Source: BOG-1112 sp964611335 (GTDB taxonomy: Bacteria > Bdellovibrionota_B > Oligoflexia > Oligoflexales > Bog-1112). Taken from it: a DNA stretch of 64,000 nt. A model generated the notes under the pieces. It saw nothing but the letters and a program-made list of their open reading frames with translations, did no database searches and was not told where the DNA came from. The position numbers and the translations under genes were made by a program. Position 1 is the stretch's first letter, and every line of letters begins with the position of its first letter. Positions 34,126 through 42,881 of this stretch are shown here, piece after piece. The stretch is from contig CAZSXR010000003.1 in the NCBI GenBank assembly GCA_964611335.1, positions 1 through 64,000 of the forward strand, written 5' to 3'.

Positions 34126-35337
34126 TTAGAAAGTTCCCCCATAGCTTTGCTTTTTGTTGAGGAGGTCTATATTTTTTTTATGAAGACCCATGTGCCCATG
34201 TTGAATACCTTCTGTTGCTAGTGCTCGCAATGCAGAAAGATTCTGTGCAAGACCAACAGCACAAACGATTTCAGCAAGTTCTTGTGCAGAAGGTTCACCC
34301 AATAATTTTAGAGCTGCTTGTGCAGTCGGATGCAACTTTGTGACTCCTCCGATCGTTCCTACCGCCATAGGGATTTCTATACTACCATGCAAAAAGCCAT
34401 TCAGAGTTTTGCGCCAGCTTGTCATAGGTCTGTAGTTTCCACTGCGACTGCAGTAAGCGTGTGCGCCAGCTTCAATGGCTCTCCAATCATTTCCCGTAGC
34501 AATCAGTACAGGATCAATCCCATTCATCACGCCTTTATTGTGTGTTGTAGCGCGGTAACTATCATACCAAGCAAATTCCCAAGCTTCTACAATGCGATCA
34601 ATGACATAAGAGCCTTCTTTTGAGGAAGATCTAAAGGCTTCAGGAGGAATGGAACATTCTGCGAAAGCTATACGTCGATCTGTTAGATTGGTGAGAATGC
34701 GAAGGCCTACGCGAGAGTTTGGAAAAAGTTCGGGCATGAAACTAGATAGTTTTTCAACCATCGTGTTGACGATATTTGCTCCCATTGCATCACATGTATG
34801 AATATGCAGCAGAATGACGAGGCTCTTGATTTCAGGAATATAATACCAAGTTAAGTCCTTAGCTCCCCCTCCTCGTCTTAGCAAGCGATCCTGGCCTCTG
34901 TTTGCATAGGCGAGAAGCCGTTCTTTGTGTTCCTGTAGGACGGAGTCAAAATCTACTTTTTCTTCCACGAAGAGTTGGAGTTGACCTGTCATGATGGGCT
35001 CCGTGCTTGAGCACCTAAACCCGCCACCATATCTTGCCAATTTTGCGCCATGGCTAGCAGCGGCAACGACACTGCTTTCTTCAACAGCCATAGGGACGAG
35101 GATATCTTTGTCATTGATGCGAAAATTTGTAGCGATTCCAAGAGGGAGGCTAAAGCAGCCGACTGCATTTTCAATAAAAATGTCAACAAGTTCGCCGTTG
35201 AGTGAGCCAAAATTATGAAGAGATTGTTTTTCGCCCAAGTTTAGATGGGAAAAACGAGCCGCAATATTTGCTCTTTCGCTTATAGGTAGTGCGTAGAATC
35301 CTGGGAGTCTTGAAGACCCTTCTCGGTTATGTTCCAA
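34126..35337 (-). CDS. mvaA: Hydroxymethylglutaryl-CoA reductase, class II
   Basis: Interconverts HMG-CoA and mevalonate. 403 aa. Visible blocks are ENAVGCFSLPLGIATNF, VEESSVVAAASHGAKLARYGGGF, DAMGANIVNTMVE, GNDWRAIEAGAHAYC and GTIGGVTKLHPTAQAALKLLG. The length and the absence of a membrane anchor mark it as bacterial class II. With mevalonate kinase directly downstream the likely role is biosynthetic. A GTAGGACGGAGT copy lies antisense at 34938. Confidence 0.94.
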   Translation of the reverse strand: MEHNREGSSRLPGFYALPISERANIAARFSHLNLGEKQSLHNFGSLNGELVDIFIENAVGCFSLPLGIATNFRINDKDILVPMAVEESSVVAAASHGAKLARYGGGFRCSSTEPIMTGQLQLFVEEKVDFDSVLQEHKERLLAYANRGQDRLLRRGGGAKDLTWYYIPEIKSLVILLHIHTCDAMGANIVNTMVEKLSSFMPELFPNSRVGLRILTNLTDRRIAFAECSIPPEAFRSSSKEGSYVIDRIVEAWEFAWYDSYRATTHNKGVMNGIDPVLIATGNDWRAIEAGAHAYCSRSGNYRPMTSWRKTLNGFLHGSIEIPMAVGTIGGVTKLHPTAQAALKLLGEPSAQELAEIVCAVGLAQNLSALRALATEGIQHGHMGLHKKNIDLLNKKQSYGGTF

Positions 35338-35471
35338 ACCCCGATCTCCTTTGTTCGTGTTAGCCTAGAGGCCCTTTTTTCTAACACAAAAAACAGCCAA
35401 GGTCTTTGCTAATTGTGGGACGGAGCAAAGAAAGATGGGAAAATAATAGAAACAACTCAGGGGGTTCCCTT

Positions 35472-36284
35472 TTGATCCGATTTACAAATCTAAGCAAAAC
35501 ATATGCAAACAACGTGGTGCTCGATGACATCAATTTTGAAGTTCAGCCTGGAGAACGGGTAAGTCTCATAGGACCTGGTGGTTGTGGAAAAACTACAATG
35601 TTGAAAATACTTCTCGGTTTGGAAAGGCCTGAGAAAGGAAGCGCCTACCTTTTTAACACCGATATGAGCCATGCAAGTGAAGTTGATAAGCAAAATATTC
35701 TTCGCAAAGTAGGCATGGCTTTTCAGCAAGGTGGACTTTTCGATTTTATGACAGTTCGTGAAAATTTGTTTTTCGCAATGGAACATATGACGGATTTAAA
35801 TAACGAAGGCATGGATCGAACTCTCAAACGGTTGCTTACCGGCGTGAAATTACCTTGGACGGAGCAAATGTTTCCTCATGAACTTTCAGGTGGAATGAAA
35901 CGCAGAATAGGAATCGTCCGCGCTCTCTGTACGTCTCCTGAAATTGCAATTTTTGATGAGCCCACTGCAGGATTAGATCCTGTAACTTCCACCATTATTC
36001 TGAACATGATCAAAGATCTCAGCGGCGAGAAGAAAAATACAAGTCTGCTCGTTGCAACTTCGAACGTAGAAATAGCAATTCGTTTTGCAGAACGTCTTAT
36101 TGTGTTGAAAGATTCCAAAATAGAAGCGGACGGCAAATGGAGTGACCTGCTTTTGTCAGGTTCCGAATGGGTTCGTCATTTTCTTTCTGTACGCTTGGTT
36201 GGATTGGATATTGAATACGCAAGAGGATTGAATCTACCTAAAGCTTTTATCAACACCCATTGGAATTTGCCTTTGGAAAGCTAA
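35472..36284 (+). CDS. ABC transporter ATP-binding protein, MlaF-like
   Basis: 270 aa from a TTG at 35472 preceded by AGGGGG; the frame is open back to 35406, but the added residues (GRSKERWENNRN) come from a motif copy and match no ABC protein. Walker A is GPGGCGKTT with Cys in place of the usual Ser/Thr; signature LSGGMKRRIGIVRAL; Walker B AIFDEPTAGLDP. The order and the GGM signature resemble Mla/Mkl-type phospholipid-transport ATPases. The usual permease and MCE partner genes are absent from the window, so it is an orphan here. The last 40 residues (VRHFLSVRLVGLDIEYARGLNL) are a family-specific tail of unknown role. Confidence 0.8.
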   Translation: MIRFTNLSKTYANNVVLDDINFEVQPGERVSLIGPGGCGKTTMLKILLGLERPEKGSAYLFNTDMSHASEVDKQNILRKVGMAFQQGGLFDFMTVRENLFFAMEHMTDLNNEGMDRTLKRLLTGVKLPWTEQMFPHELSGGMKRRIGIVRALCTSPEIAIFDEPTAGLDPVTSTIILNMIKDLSGEKKNTSLLVATSNVEIAIRFAERLIVLKDSKIEADGKWSDLLLSGSEWVRHFLSVRLVGLDIEYARGLNLPKAFINTHWNLPLES

Positions 36285-36308
36285 GTTCCAACTTGTCAAA
36301 ACAAACGA

Positions 36309-38729
36309 TTATATACAAGAGGTTCCATTGAAGCTTGTGCCTGTGGGGCAGGTGCAAGCTCCCTGAGAAAAAGTAGCTGTCGGTGCACAAGAACATGTCT
36401 TAACGGCAGGAATGGAAACGGAATTTGAAATTGTTTGAGAATCTGCTGTGAGATTGATGGTAGCATTATGAGCGTCACAAGCAACACCTGCTGTTGTGAC
36501 TGCCCCTGTACAGGCGTTAGTGCATGCTGCAAGATTTACGCGAAATTCCACCGGATAGCTTGCAGATGAAGAAGCATGATCGAGAACATTTGAATTGATC
36601 GTCGCTGAGGAAGATCCTGTGGCGCTGTTAAGGAGATGACGTAAGGGTTCGAGTGCTTGATCTCCAGGTTGCATATAAAAATAAGCGGTGTAAGCACGAG
36701 TACCATACTGTGGCGTGTAGGTGTCTATGAAATTCACCTGAAGAGTCGTTCCACCAGGCATAGGTGTTCCACATTTGCTGTGTGCAAAGAAATATCTCCA
36801 GTCATCAAGAGAGTTTTCCGTTTGTGAAAAGGTGCTGAAGTCATATGTTGTTGCAGAAAAATGGGTTGGAAGTGAGCTGTGTGTTAGCCAGCCTTGTGTT
36901 TGTAAGTTAGTGTAATAAGTTGAAGCAATGCTTTGAGAACTGGTCAAATCATTTAAGTTGTTGTAAGTCACGGCAGCATGTTTAAGGGCATATATGGATG
37001 TGCCCATGTAAATAGGAGCTACGAACGATTTCCAAATAATAGTGCTTGATTGATAAGTTGAACTAGGAGCTTTATACGTACCTCCTAAAGGAGTATCGAT
37101 TCCAGCTTGATAGTTATTGCTCTTATCTAGAGAGATGAAGGGTGATCCCTGATCTATAAACCAATCTCCTGTCCAACTGCAGGTACCTGTTGTGAGTAAA
37201 GTGTCCGTTCCCGTATCGTAAAAACCATTTTGATTGATATCGTAAAATCCACATCCTCCACTCACATAAATTCCATTCTGATTAGCGTCAAAGAAAAAAT
37301 CTTGTCCTTGGACAGCATAGACAACAGCAAGCTTCCAATTTTTTGCAACATCGGTGTACCAGATCTGACCGCTATGAGCACTCTCGTTAAGTTGAACCAT
37401 AGCGTTTGGATCGCAAAGCCTGCTTGCTGCAGATTGTGCAGACAACGAAGTCGAAGGAAACTGATAGACTTGGTAAGGTCTATAAGTATCTAAGTGGGGT
37501 GTTGAAAGTGTAAAACTTACGGTGCCACTTGAAGTCGGAAGTCCACCATTTGTAACAGAGAGTGAACCTGCGCTTTCTGTTGCGACGGTCAGTGGATAAT
37601 TTGCAATCGGACCACCACCACCAAGGGAGTTAAGTTTTATTGTGAAAGTGTGTGTCTGACTTGAACTTCCATCAAGTGCTGCAATGAGAGTGCGTGCATC
37701 AGGGGTTCCATATTGGATAGACATATTTTCCCAACTTGTAAGTCCCGAGTTGATATAAATTGTATGCCCGGGTGAATTAATCACTTCATTTAAGTTGTCG
37801 GTGTAGGATCCAGAAATAATGGTTGAACCTAAGCCTGTGCCTGCACAAACTGGAATCGAAAAAATTCCATTGCCGTCACTTGTTGTTGTATAGACTGCCG
37901 TCTTTTGTCCTGTTGTCGAATTTGTGTTTATAGTTCCCGTATCTGCAATGCGAGCGAGTTTCAAACCTGTTGGATAATTAGGTAAGGTTGAAAAAGTTGC
38001 GGAGACTGATGGGACGGCAACTTTATTAAGGCTCAATTTGAAAAAGACTGTCGAACAAGGAATTGGTCCTGAGTTCATCAAATTGAGATTGATGACACTG
38101 TTTGTTAGTGCAGAACCACTTTCATCTGCTACAGGTTCAAATTTGTAATTGGAAAGGCGTGTAATATAGATTATTCCAGAGTTTGCAGAAAGAAGGTCAA
38201 TGCTAGCAGAAATGGTTACGCTACCTACTGTGGATGCAGCACAAAAAGTAGTACTGGCATTTCCCGAGTTGTCTGTGGAAGCACTTTCAGGTGAAATTGT
38301 TCCAATGGTGTCAGGAGTTCCATCTCCTGTGTTTACATTGATGCTAAAATTAAAAGTTGCTCCTGATACATTTGTTCCAGAAGATGTAGCGTTGAAGGTT
38401 ACTTTTAAACAATTGTTTTGAAGAGAGTCGAGAGTATTGACTGTAGTATTTGTCAATGCTTGTGCAGTAATGGTGTCTGGAACCAGTCCTGCAGATGTGG
38501 ATGTATTTGTGTCTGTTGAGGAACTTGTGCTTGTTGATGTGGAAGTAGATGTGGATGTAGAGGTCGAAGTTGAAATTGTTGGTGATGAAGCCTGAGAAAG
38601 GAGAGAGTTAATTCTGTCAGAAGAACTCCCTCCGCTACAACTTGAAAAAACTACCAGCACGGCTCCAAAGAAGCTTAATGCAGAAATAAACAACTTCGCT
38701 CTTAGCAATCTCATAAAAAAACCCAACAT
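36309..38729 (-). CDS. Large surface lipoprotein with Thr/Ser repeat and Ig-like region
   Basis: About 806 aa from the ATG at 38729 (a TTG at 38735 is also in frame). Residues up to about 33 are a lipoprotein signal ending in the lipobox SSC. A (Thr-Ser)n linker follows at about 50-80; the next ~330 residues are Ser/Thr/Asn/Gly-rich and carry blocks that look like bacterial Ig-like domains (TSSGTNVSGATFNFSINVNTGDGTPD and TTTSDGNGIFSIPVCAG). Two Ca-loop-like motifs sit in the middle (FFFDANQNGIY and FYDINQNGFYD). The end is Cys-rich (KTCSCAP, GACTCPTG). It is probably anchored in the outer membrane and surface exposed; the role is unknown. Confidence 0.75.
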   Translation of the reverse strand: MLGFFMRLLRAKLFISALSFFGAVLVVFSSCSGGSSSDRINSLLSQASSPTISTSTSTSTSTSTSTSTSSSTDTNTSTSAGLVPDTITAQALTNTTVNTLDSLQNNCLKVTFNATSSGTNVSGATFNFSINVNTGDGTPDTIGTISPESASTDNSGNASTTFCAASTVGSVTISASIDLLSANSGIIYITRLSNYKFEPVADESGSALTNSVINLNLMNSGPIPCSTVFFKLSLNKVAVPSVSATFSTLPNYPTGLKLARIADTGTINTNSTTGQKTAVYTTTSDGNGIFSIPVCAGTGLGSTIISGSYTDNLNEVINSPGHTIYINSGLTSWENMSIQYGTPDARTLIAALDGSSSQTHTFTIKLNSLGGGGPIANYPLTVATESAGSLSVTNGGLPTSSGTVSFTLSTPHLDTYRPYQVYQFPSTSLSAQSAASRLCDPNAMVQLNESAHSGQIWYTDVAKNWKLAVVYAVQGQDFFFDANQNGIYVSGGCGFYDINQNGFYDTGTDTLLTTGTCSWTGDWFIDQGSPFISLDKSNNYQAGIDTPLGGTYKAPSSTYQSSTIIWKSFVAPIYMGTSIYALKHAAVTYNNLNDLTSSQSIASTYYTNLQTQGWLTHSSLPTHFSATTYDFSTFSQTENSLDDWRYFFAHSKCGTPMPGGTTLQVNFIDTYTPQYGTRAYTAYFYMQPGDQALEPLRHLLNSATGSSSATINSNVLDHASSSASYPVEFRVNLAACTNACTGAVTTAGVACDAHNATINLTADSQTISNSVSIPAVKTCSCAPTATFSQGACTCPTGTSFNGTSCI
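38480..38575 (-). repeat. (Thr-Ser)n codon repeat
   Basis: The minus strand reads repeated ACA/ACT-TCC/TCT codon pairs (ACATCCACATCTACTTCC and so on) encoding alternating Thr-Ser, then TSSSTDTNTSTS. It forms the flexible linker of the lipoprotein. The hexanucleotide periodicity makes the copy number likely to vary. Confidence 0.8.
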
Positions 38730-38952
38730 GTTCAACGCCCCGACTCCCCCACAGCGGTCTATGCGGTCTTCTCGGGTGAATGAAGACGAAACCTTAAATT
38801 TTTGTTAAAAATCCATATTTTACTTTTAAAATCAGCGTGGTAATGTTCTTCATGGGAGGATTTCAAAAATTTTATTGATAAAATTTCCTCATATTAATGG
38901 AAAAGAAATGTTACTTTTCCTTCTTTGATTCGACTGTTGGAGATTTGTTCCT

Positions 38953-39816
38953 TTGTATTATTGTATCAACACTGTTTCCTTTCTTCTCAGTAGACTTTCG
39001 CTTCGAAACTTGGATCGATTGGCACATCTTTTAAGTTTTGTTTTGTTTAAAATTTTTCGAATTCGTCGAAAATTGATTCTTAAAAACTTAGACATTGCAT
39101 TTGCAAACGAGAAATCTCAGGAGGAAAAAAATAAGATAGCAGAATCTTGTTTTTATCATTTTGTTTTAACAGTTTTAGAGTTTTTATATTTCCGTAAGGG
39201 AGATATTGCTCAAAATATGAGAATCGAAAATCCTGAAGAGATTAGAAGAGTTCTCGAAGAAGGAAGGGGTGCTTATGTGATTGCGATGCATATGAGCAAT
39301 TGGGAAGCTTCTGCAAGTGGGGTCTCTAAACAGATCAAAGCTGTGAATGCAGTTGTAAAAAAAATTGGTTCACCAGGAATCAATCGTTTCATTACAGAAC
39401 TACGAGAAGCCAATGGTATGCATATCATATTCCGCAAATCCACGGGAGATGCTGTGCGTTCAATGCGGAATTTTTTGAAGAAGGGAGAAATCGTTGCAGT
39501 GATTTTGGATCAAGCAAGACCTGGGGAACCTTATCTTCCTTTCTTTGGAAAAGAGGCAAAAACCAATACGAGCTTTGCAGCTATTGCAGCTCGAATCAAA
39601 GCTCCTATTTTTTTAGCCTACTCTGTTAGGGATTCTGTAGGAGTGCATCGTCTGCGATTCAAGGAGCAAGTTTATTTACAAGAAACAGACGATGCGCAAA
39701 GAGATGTCCTGGTGAATTCAACACATCTCAACAAAGAGATTGAGATGTGCATTAGGGAATATCCAGAACAGTATTTTTGGCTACATGACCGTTGGAAGAA
39801 GAGCCGCTCGGAGTGA
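38953..39816 (+). CDS. LpxL/HtrB-like lysophospholipid acyltransferase
   Basis: 287 aa. The catalytic acyltransferase motif HxxxxD/E reads HMSNWE; other family blocks are KNLDIAFANEKS near the N-terminus, KKIGSPGINRFITELREANGMHIIFR, ILDQARPGEPYLPFFGKEAKTNTSFAAIAARIKAPIF, and the end EYPEQYFWLHDRWKK. It would transfer secondary acyl chains to lipid A or make ornithine-type lipids at the inner membrane. The start is a TTG with a GGAG ribosome site 10 bases upstream, and a hydrophobic N-terminal stretch (VSFLLSRLSLRNLDRLAHLLSFVLFKIF) is present. It is monocistronic. Confidence 0.9.
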   Translation: MYYCINTVSFLLSRLSLRNLDRLAHLLSFVLFKIFRIRRKLILKNLDIAFANEKSQEEKNKIAESCFYHFVLTVLEFLYFRKGDIAQNMRIENPEEIRRVLEEGRGAYVIAMHMSNWEASASGVSKQIKAVNAVVKKIGSPGINRFITELREANGMHIIFRKSTGDAVRSMRNFLKKGEIVAVILDQARPGEPYLPFFGKEAKTNTSFAAIAARIKAPIFLAYSVRDSVGVHRLRFKEQVYLQETDDAQRDVLVNSTHLNKEIEMCIREYPEQYFWLHDRWKKSRSE

Positions 39817-39870
39817 GTTAGCTCTGATTACTGGTTATTAACCGTTGCATGCACTTTAGAAATTTTTTCT

Positions 39871-40833
39871 TTATTCGCGGCCTGTAGATTTCATGGGTTT
39901 GAAGACTTCTTTAACCGCATGGTAGAGAGCTCCTCTTTTGCCTATTCCAAGAGGGAGAGATGGAGAAAATCCAAGCTTAACGAGAGATCTTACAACGGAA
40001 TCCTCGTTCTCACCGTCATTTGCAGAAACTGTGTGTAACCAAGCGTAGGCTTTTCGCTCACCTATTGCCTTGTGCTCAAATTCCGCTTCAAGAACAAGGT
40101 CACATACAGATGCTTTTGTGTACAGACGTGAACGCTCAATTTCTTCTGCATAATACCCATAGTCTTCGAACATTTCGAAATATCTCTTAGGCCATTTTTT
40201 AAGGCTGGAGTATTTTCTACGATCGTCTTCATCCGAACTTACAACGAGCCATACTTTGTCGGACTTGCATCCTTCGATATGATTAGGACTTGAAACAGGT
40301 TCTTTATAGACATGGGCGTAATATTCGGAAACGTTTCGTGCTTCCGGTAAAACTTCTTTAAGGGAACGTTCCATTGCGGTGGAGCATGCATTTTCTTTTT
40401 TTGAAAATCCTTGAGAATGCATAGAACTTGGTCTGCGGAGAGAGGTGACTATATTCATTTCACTAATGCCAGGATTGTTTTTTACTTCATAGAGCCATGA
40501 CCGTACTTTGCAACGGTTGAATAATTTCAAGTAAGTCATTTCGACTTCTAAAACGAGATCACATGGATTGGCTTGAGTATGCAATTGTGCTCTATGAATC
40601 TCTTGGGTTTCATAACCAAGGTCTTCAAACATTTTATGATAGCGTGCATCAAAATTTCTGAGTCCTCCCAGTGGGGAGTCTCCTCCATATTCTGTGGACA
40701 CAATCATCCAAACTTTCGATGGCTGACACTGACGCTGTTGCTGCTGTTGATGCTGTTGGTTCTGAATGGGTACAAGGTCTGCGTAGCCTAATGTGCTAGC
40801 TATTATCGAAACAGCCGTCATAAGTTTTTTCAT
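39871..40833 (-). CDS. Secreted protein with two tandem copies of an unknown domain
   Basis: 320 aa. A signal peptide (MKKLMTAVSIIASTLGYA) is followed by a Gln-rich stretch (QNQQHQQQQQRQ) and two copies of one domain of about 130 residues. Copy 1 begins SKVWMIVSTEYGGDSPLGGL and copy 2 SDKVWLVVSSDEDDRRKYSSL; both continue as KMFEDLGYETQEIHRAQLHTQANPCDLVLEVE / EMFEDYGYYAEEIERSRLYTKASVCDLVLEAE and end with SWLYEV or AWLHTV and VTSLRR or VRSLVK. Each has the conserved NPCDLVLE or SVCDLVLE cysteine. The internal duplication is plain from the sequence. No family is recognised. Confidence 0.75.
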   Translation of the reverse strand: MKKLMTAVSIIASTLGYADLVPIQNQQHQQQQQRQCQPSKVWMIVSTEYGGDSPLGGLRNFDARYHKMFEDLGYETQEIHRAQLHTQANPCDLVLEVEMTYLKLFNRCKVRSWLYEVKNNPGISEMNIVTSLRRPSSMHSQGFSKKENACSTAMERSLKEVLPEARNVSEYYAHVYKEPVSSPNHIEGCKSDKVWLVVSSDEDDRRKYSSLKKWPKRYFEMFEDYGYYAEEIERSRLYTKASVCDLVLEAEFEHKAIGERKAYAWLHTVSANDGENEDSVVRSLVKLGFSPSLPLGIGKRGALYHAVKEVFKPMKSTGRE

Positions 40834-41027
40834 AATTTCAGATCCTTTCTATGAGTTCATTGAGAACTTAGAACTAGCATAGGCTTTATGAGTTCTTTAT
40901 GAGTGTTTATCAGAATCAAATTTTCACTATATTTTAGTCAACTTGGCCTAGTTAATAGGCTTTCAAATTTCTCATTAAAAGAAATTTAAAGTCAGCTGTC
41001 TCAGAAGAACTTCAAAAAGGATTTCTT

Positions 41028-41867
41028 ATGTTGAACCGTATTTTAAGCATAATATTGTTTTGTTCTGGTTTTTCGCAACCTCTCGTTGCTGAAATTGGTT
41101 CTATAGAGGAGATACAAAAAGCAGTTGAATTTGTTGGTGAAAAGCCGAAGTTTGTGAAGAATCAAATGGAGCTTTTATCGAGGAAGTTAAAAGATTTTGT
41201 TTCCAATAACAGTTTAAATAACGCAAAAAAGCATCTTGCATTTTCTTTTGTTGCTGGTTTGTATTTAAATTTGATGTCATCATATACAGATTATTATTAT
41301 AAATTTTTTTTTAGAAAATTTTATAGTTATGATCCGATATGTATAATTACGCATTTAACGGACACGTGGAGACTGTACACAAAAACTATAAATGACGGCA
41401 ACTTTTTAGAAGAAATTTTGATGGATGAAATCATCAAAAATAAATTAATGGAAATTGAAGGTCGTACAGAATCTGAAATAGAAGATTATATTCGAAAAAG
41501 TGCTCAATTTGAATTTATTGGTTTGATGGACTTTGATTCCTTCTCGTATTATGTTTCAGAATGGAAAGTGTTGAATTTTTTCATTGATAATGCAGATTTT
41601 TTAATTCATGAGATGTATTATCTTATTTTGGATCTTATAACTGAAAAAGAATTTCATGAAAAAGTTTCAGTTTTTTACTTCCAAGGGATGTATTCTTGGG
41701 GTTTTTTTAAGAAAAAGCATTCTCTAGATTTGGATAATGTTTATCTTAGTCCGTGGATGGAGGCCTTTGACTTTATGATTAAAAATACACATAAAGAGAA
41801 AATGAGAAAATATGATGAAGAGGGTTTTAAGAAAAAAAGAAAGAATAGAATTTTAGTCGAGTATTAG
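41028..41867 (+). CDS. Secreted or periplasmic protein, unknown
   Basis: 279 aa with a signal peptide (MLNRILSIILFCSGFSQPLVA) and a mature part very rich in Phe, Tyr, Lys and Ile. There are a few hydrophobic stretches (HLAFSFVAGLYLNLMSSY) but no clear TM bundle. The composition is markedly AT-driven (many Lys, Ile, Asn codons), which suggests different ancestry from neighbours such as eutB. A GIY-YIG gene follows 8 bp later. The ATG has an AAGGATTTC ribosome site. Confidence 0.6.
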   Translation: MLNRILSIILFCSGFSQPLVAEIGSIEEIQKAVEFVGEKPKFVKNQMELLSRKLKDFVSNNSLNNAKKHLAFSFVAGLYLNLMSSYTDYYYKFFFRKFYSYDPICIITHLTDTWRLYTKTINDGNFLEEILMDEIIKNKLMEIEGRTESEIEDYIRKSAQFEFIGLMDFDSFSYYVSEWKVLNFFIDNADFLIHEMYYLILDLITEKEFHEKVSVFYFQGMYSWGFFKKKHSLDLDNVYLSPWMEAFDFMIKNTHKEKMRKYDEEGFKKKRKNRILVEY

Positions 41868-41875
41868 AGGGCTTT

Positions 41876-42142
41876 TTGAAACGATACTTTGTTTATATTG
41901 TAAGATGTAGAGATAACTCATTTTATACGGGTTGGACAACAGATCTTGACAAACGTTTGCTTGCTCATAATGCGGGTATTGCAAGCAAGTATACACGTGT
42001 GCGAAGACCTGTTGAAAGAGTCTATAGTGAAGAACTGGATAGCAAAGTCAGTGCTATGCGTCGTGAGTATGAAATCAAAACTTGGAGCCGAGAGAAAAAA
42101 ATCGAATTTCTTCGCTCTCATCTTTTAATAGAACCCCACTGA
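41876..42142 (+). CDS. GIY-YIG nuclease-like protein (UPF0213/YhbQ type)
   Basis: 88 aa, typical for the YhbQ-like small GIY-YIG family. The motif appears as YIVRCRDNSFYTGWTTDL with Tyr-x-x-Tyr-type spacing, followed by KRLLAHNAGIASKYTRVRRPVERVYSEE and the catalytic-type Glu in MRREYEIKTWSREKKIEFL. The start is TTG 8 bp behind the upstream gene (GAGGG ribosome site). Its last 68 bp overlap the 3' end of eutC on the other strand, a long tail-to-tail overlap. The biological role of this family is not settled. Confidence 0.88.
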   Translation: MKRYFVYIVRCRDNSFYTGWTTDLDKRLLAHNAGIASKYTRVRRPVERVYSEELDSKVSAMRREYEIKTWSREKKIEFLRSHLLIEPH

Positions 42143-42881
42143 GTTTTCTTTTTATGGATTCTTCTATAAGAAAGATCGTTTTTTTTATCGCCAATTCATA
42201 ACTTAGACCAGAGTTTCCTCGAATGTTTGAGATACAATTTCTATCTGCGTCTGTTCTTCCCGTTTTAGGTTTGTAGGTTAAATACAGACTCATGCTGTCT
42301 GGTGAAGAGAGGCCAGGTCTTTCTCCGATTAAACATAAACTGATTTTGGGTTTTAAAATGTCAGCTATAGGATCTGTCAAAGCCACCCTAGCGTTTTCAA
42401 TAAGAAAAATATTTCCAAAGTTGAAAGATCTTCTTTTCAATTCTTCCAAAAGCAATTTGAGAAAAGAAAAGGCATGAGCGTGCATGGCTTGCGAAGATAA
42501 ACCATTGGACACCATAATGAGAATGTCAGGATGTGATACATGGTTTTTTAAAATCTTTTGAGACATGTCGTCGAGTCTTTTTCCAAGATCGGGTCTTAGT
42601 AAATACTCCGTGCGGTTTAAGATGGGAGTCTTGAGTGCGGTGCTTTCAATATAAATATCATGCAGCGATTTTTTCAAAGATTCTAAATCCCAGGGCGTAT
42701 GAATGGCATCTCTTGCCTGAGCATGAGCCCATTGAAAATTTAAATGTTCTTTCGTGTTTACAGCATGACCTGAAGATGAAAGGCCAATTCTTGCTTGTGT
42801 GGTAGCTCGGAGCAAATCCCAGACTTGTGAATAACTCGCTCCTTCCCACATTTTTAGTTTAGCTCCGTCCTTCTTTGTCAT
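42075..42881 (-). CDS. eutC: Ethanolamine ammonia-lyase small subunit
   Basis: B12-dependent cleavage of ethanolamine to acetaldehyde and ammonia, together with EutB. 268 aa. Family blocks: LRATTQARIGLSSSGHAVNTKEHLNFQWAHAQARDAIH, PDILIMVSNGLSSQAMHAHAF, ISLCLIGERPGLSSPDSMSLYLTYKPKTGRTDADRNCISNIR. It starts overlapping the eutB stop by 4 bp. It runs into the GIY-YIG gene at its end. A GGACGGAGC copy (sense) lies 12 bases into the gene at 42862. Confidence 0.94.
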   Translation of the reverse strand: MTKKDGAKLKMWEGASYSQVWDLLRATTQARIGLSSSGHAVNTKEHLNFQWAHAQARDAIHTPWDLESLKKSLHDIYIESTALKTPILNRTEYLLRPDLGKRLDDMSQKILKNHVSHPDILIMVSNGLSSQAMHAHAFSFLKLLLEELKRRSFNFGNIFLIENARVALTDPIADILKPKISLCLIGERPGLSSPDSMSLYLTYKPKTGRTDADRNCISNIRGNSGLSYELAIKKTIFLIEESIKRKLSGVLLKDESEEIRFFSLGSKF

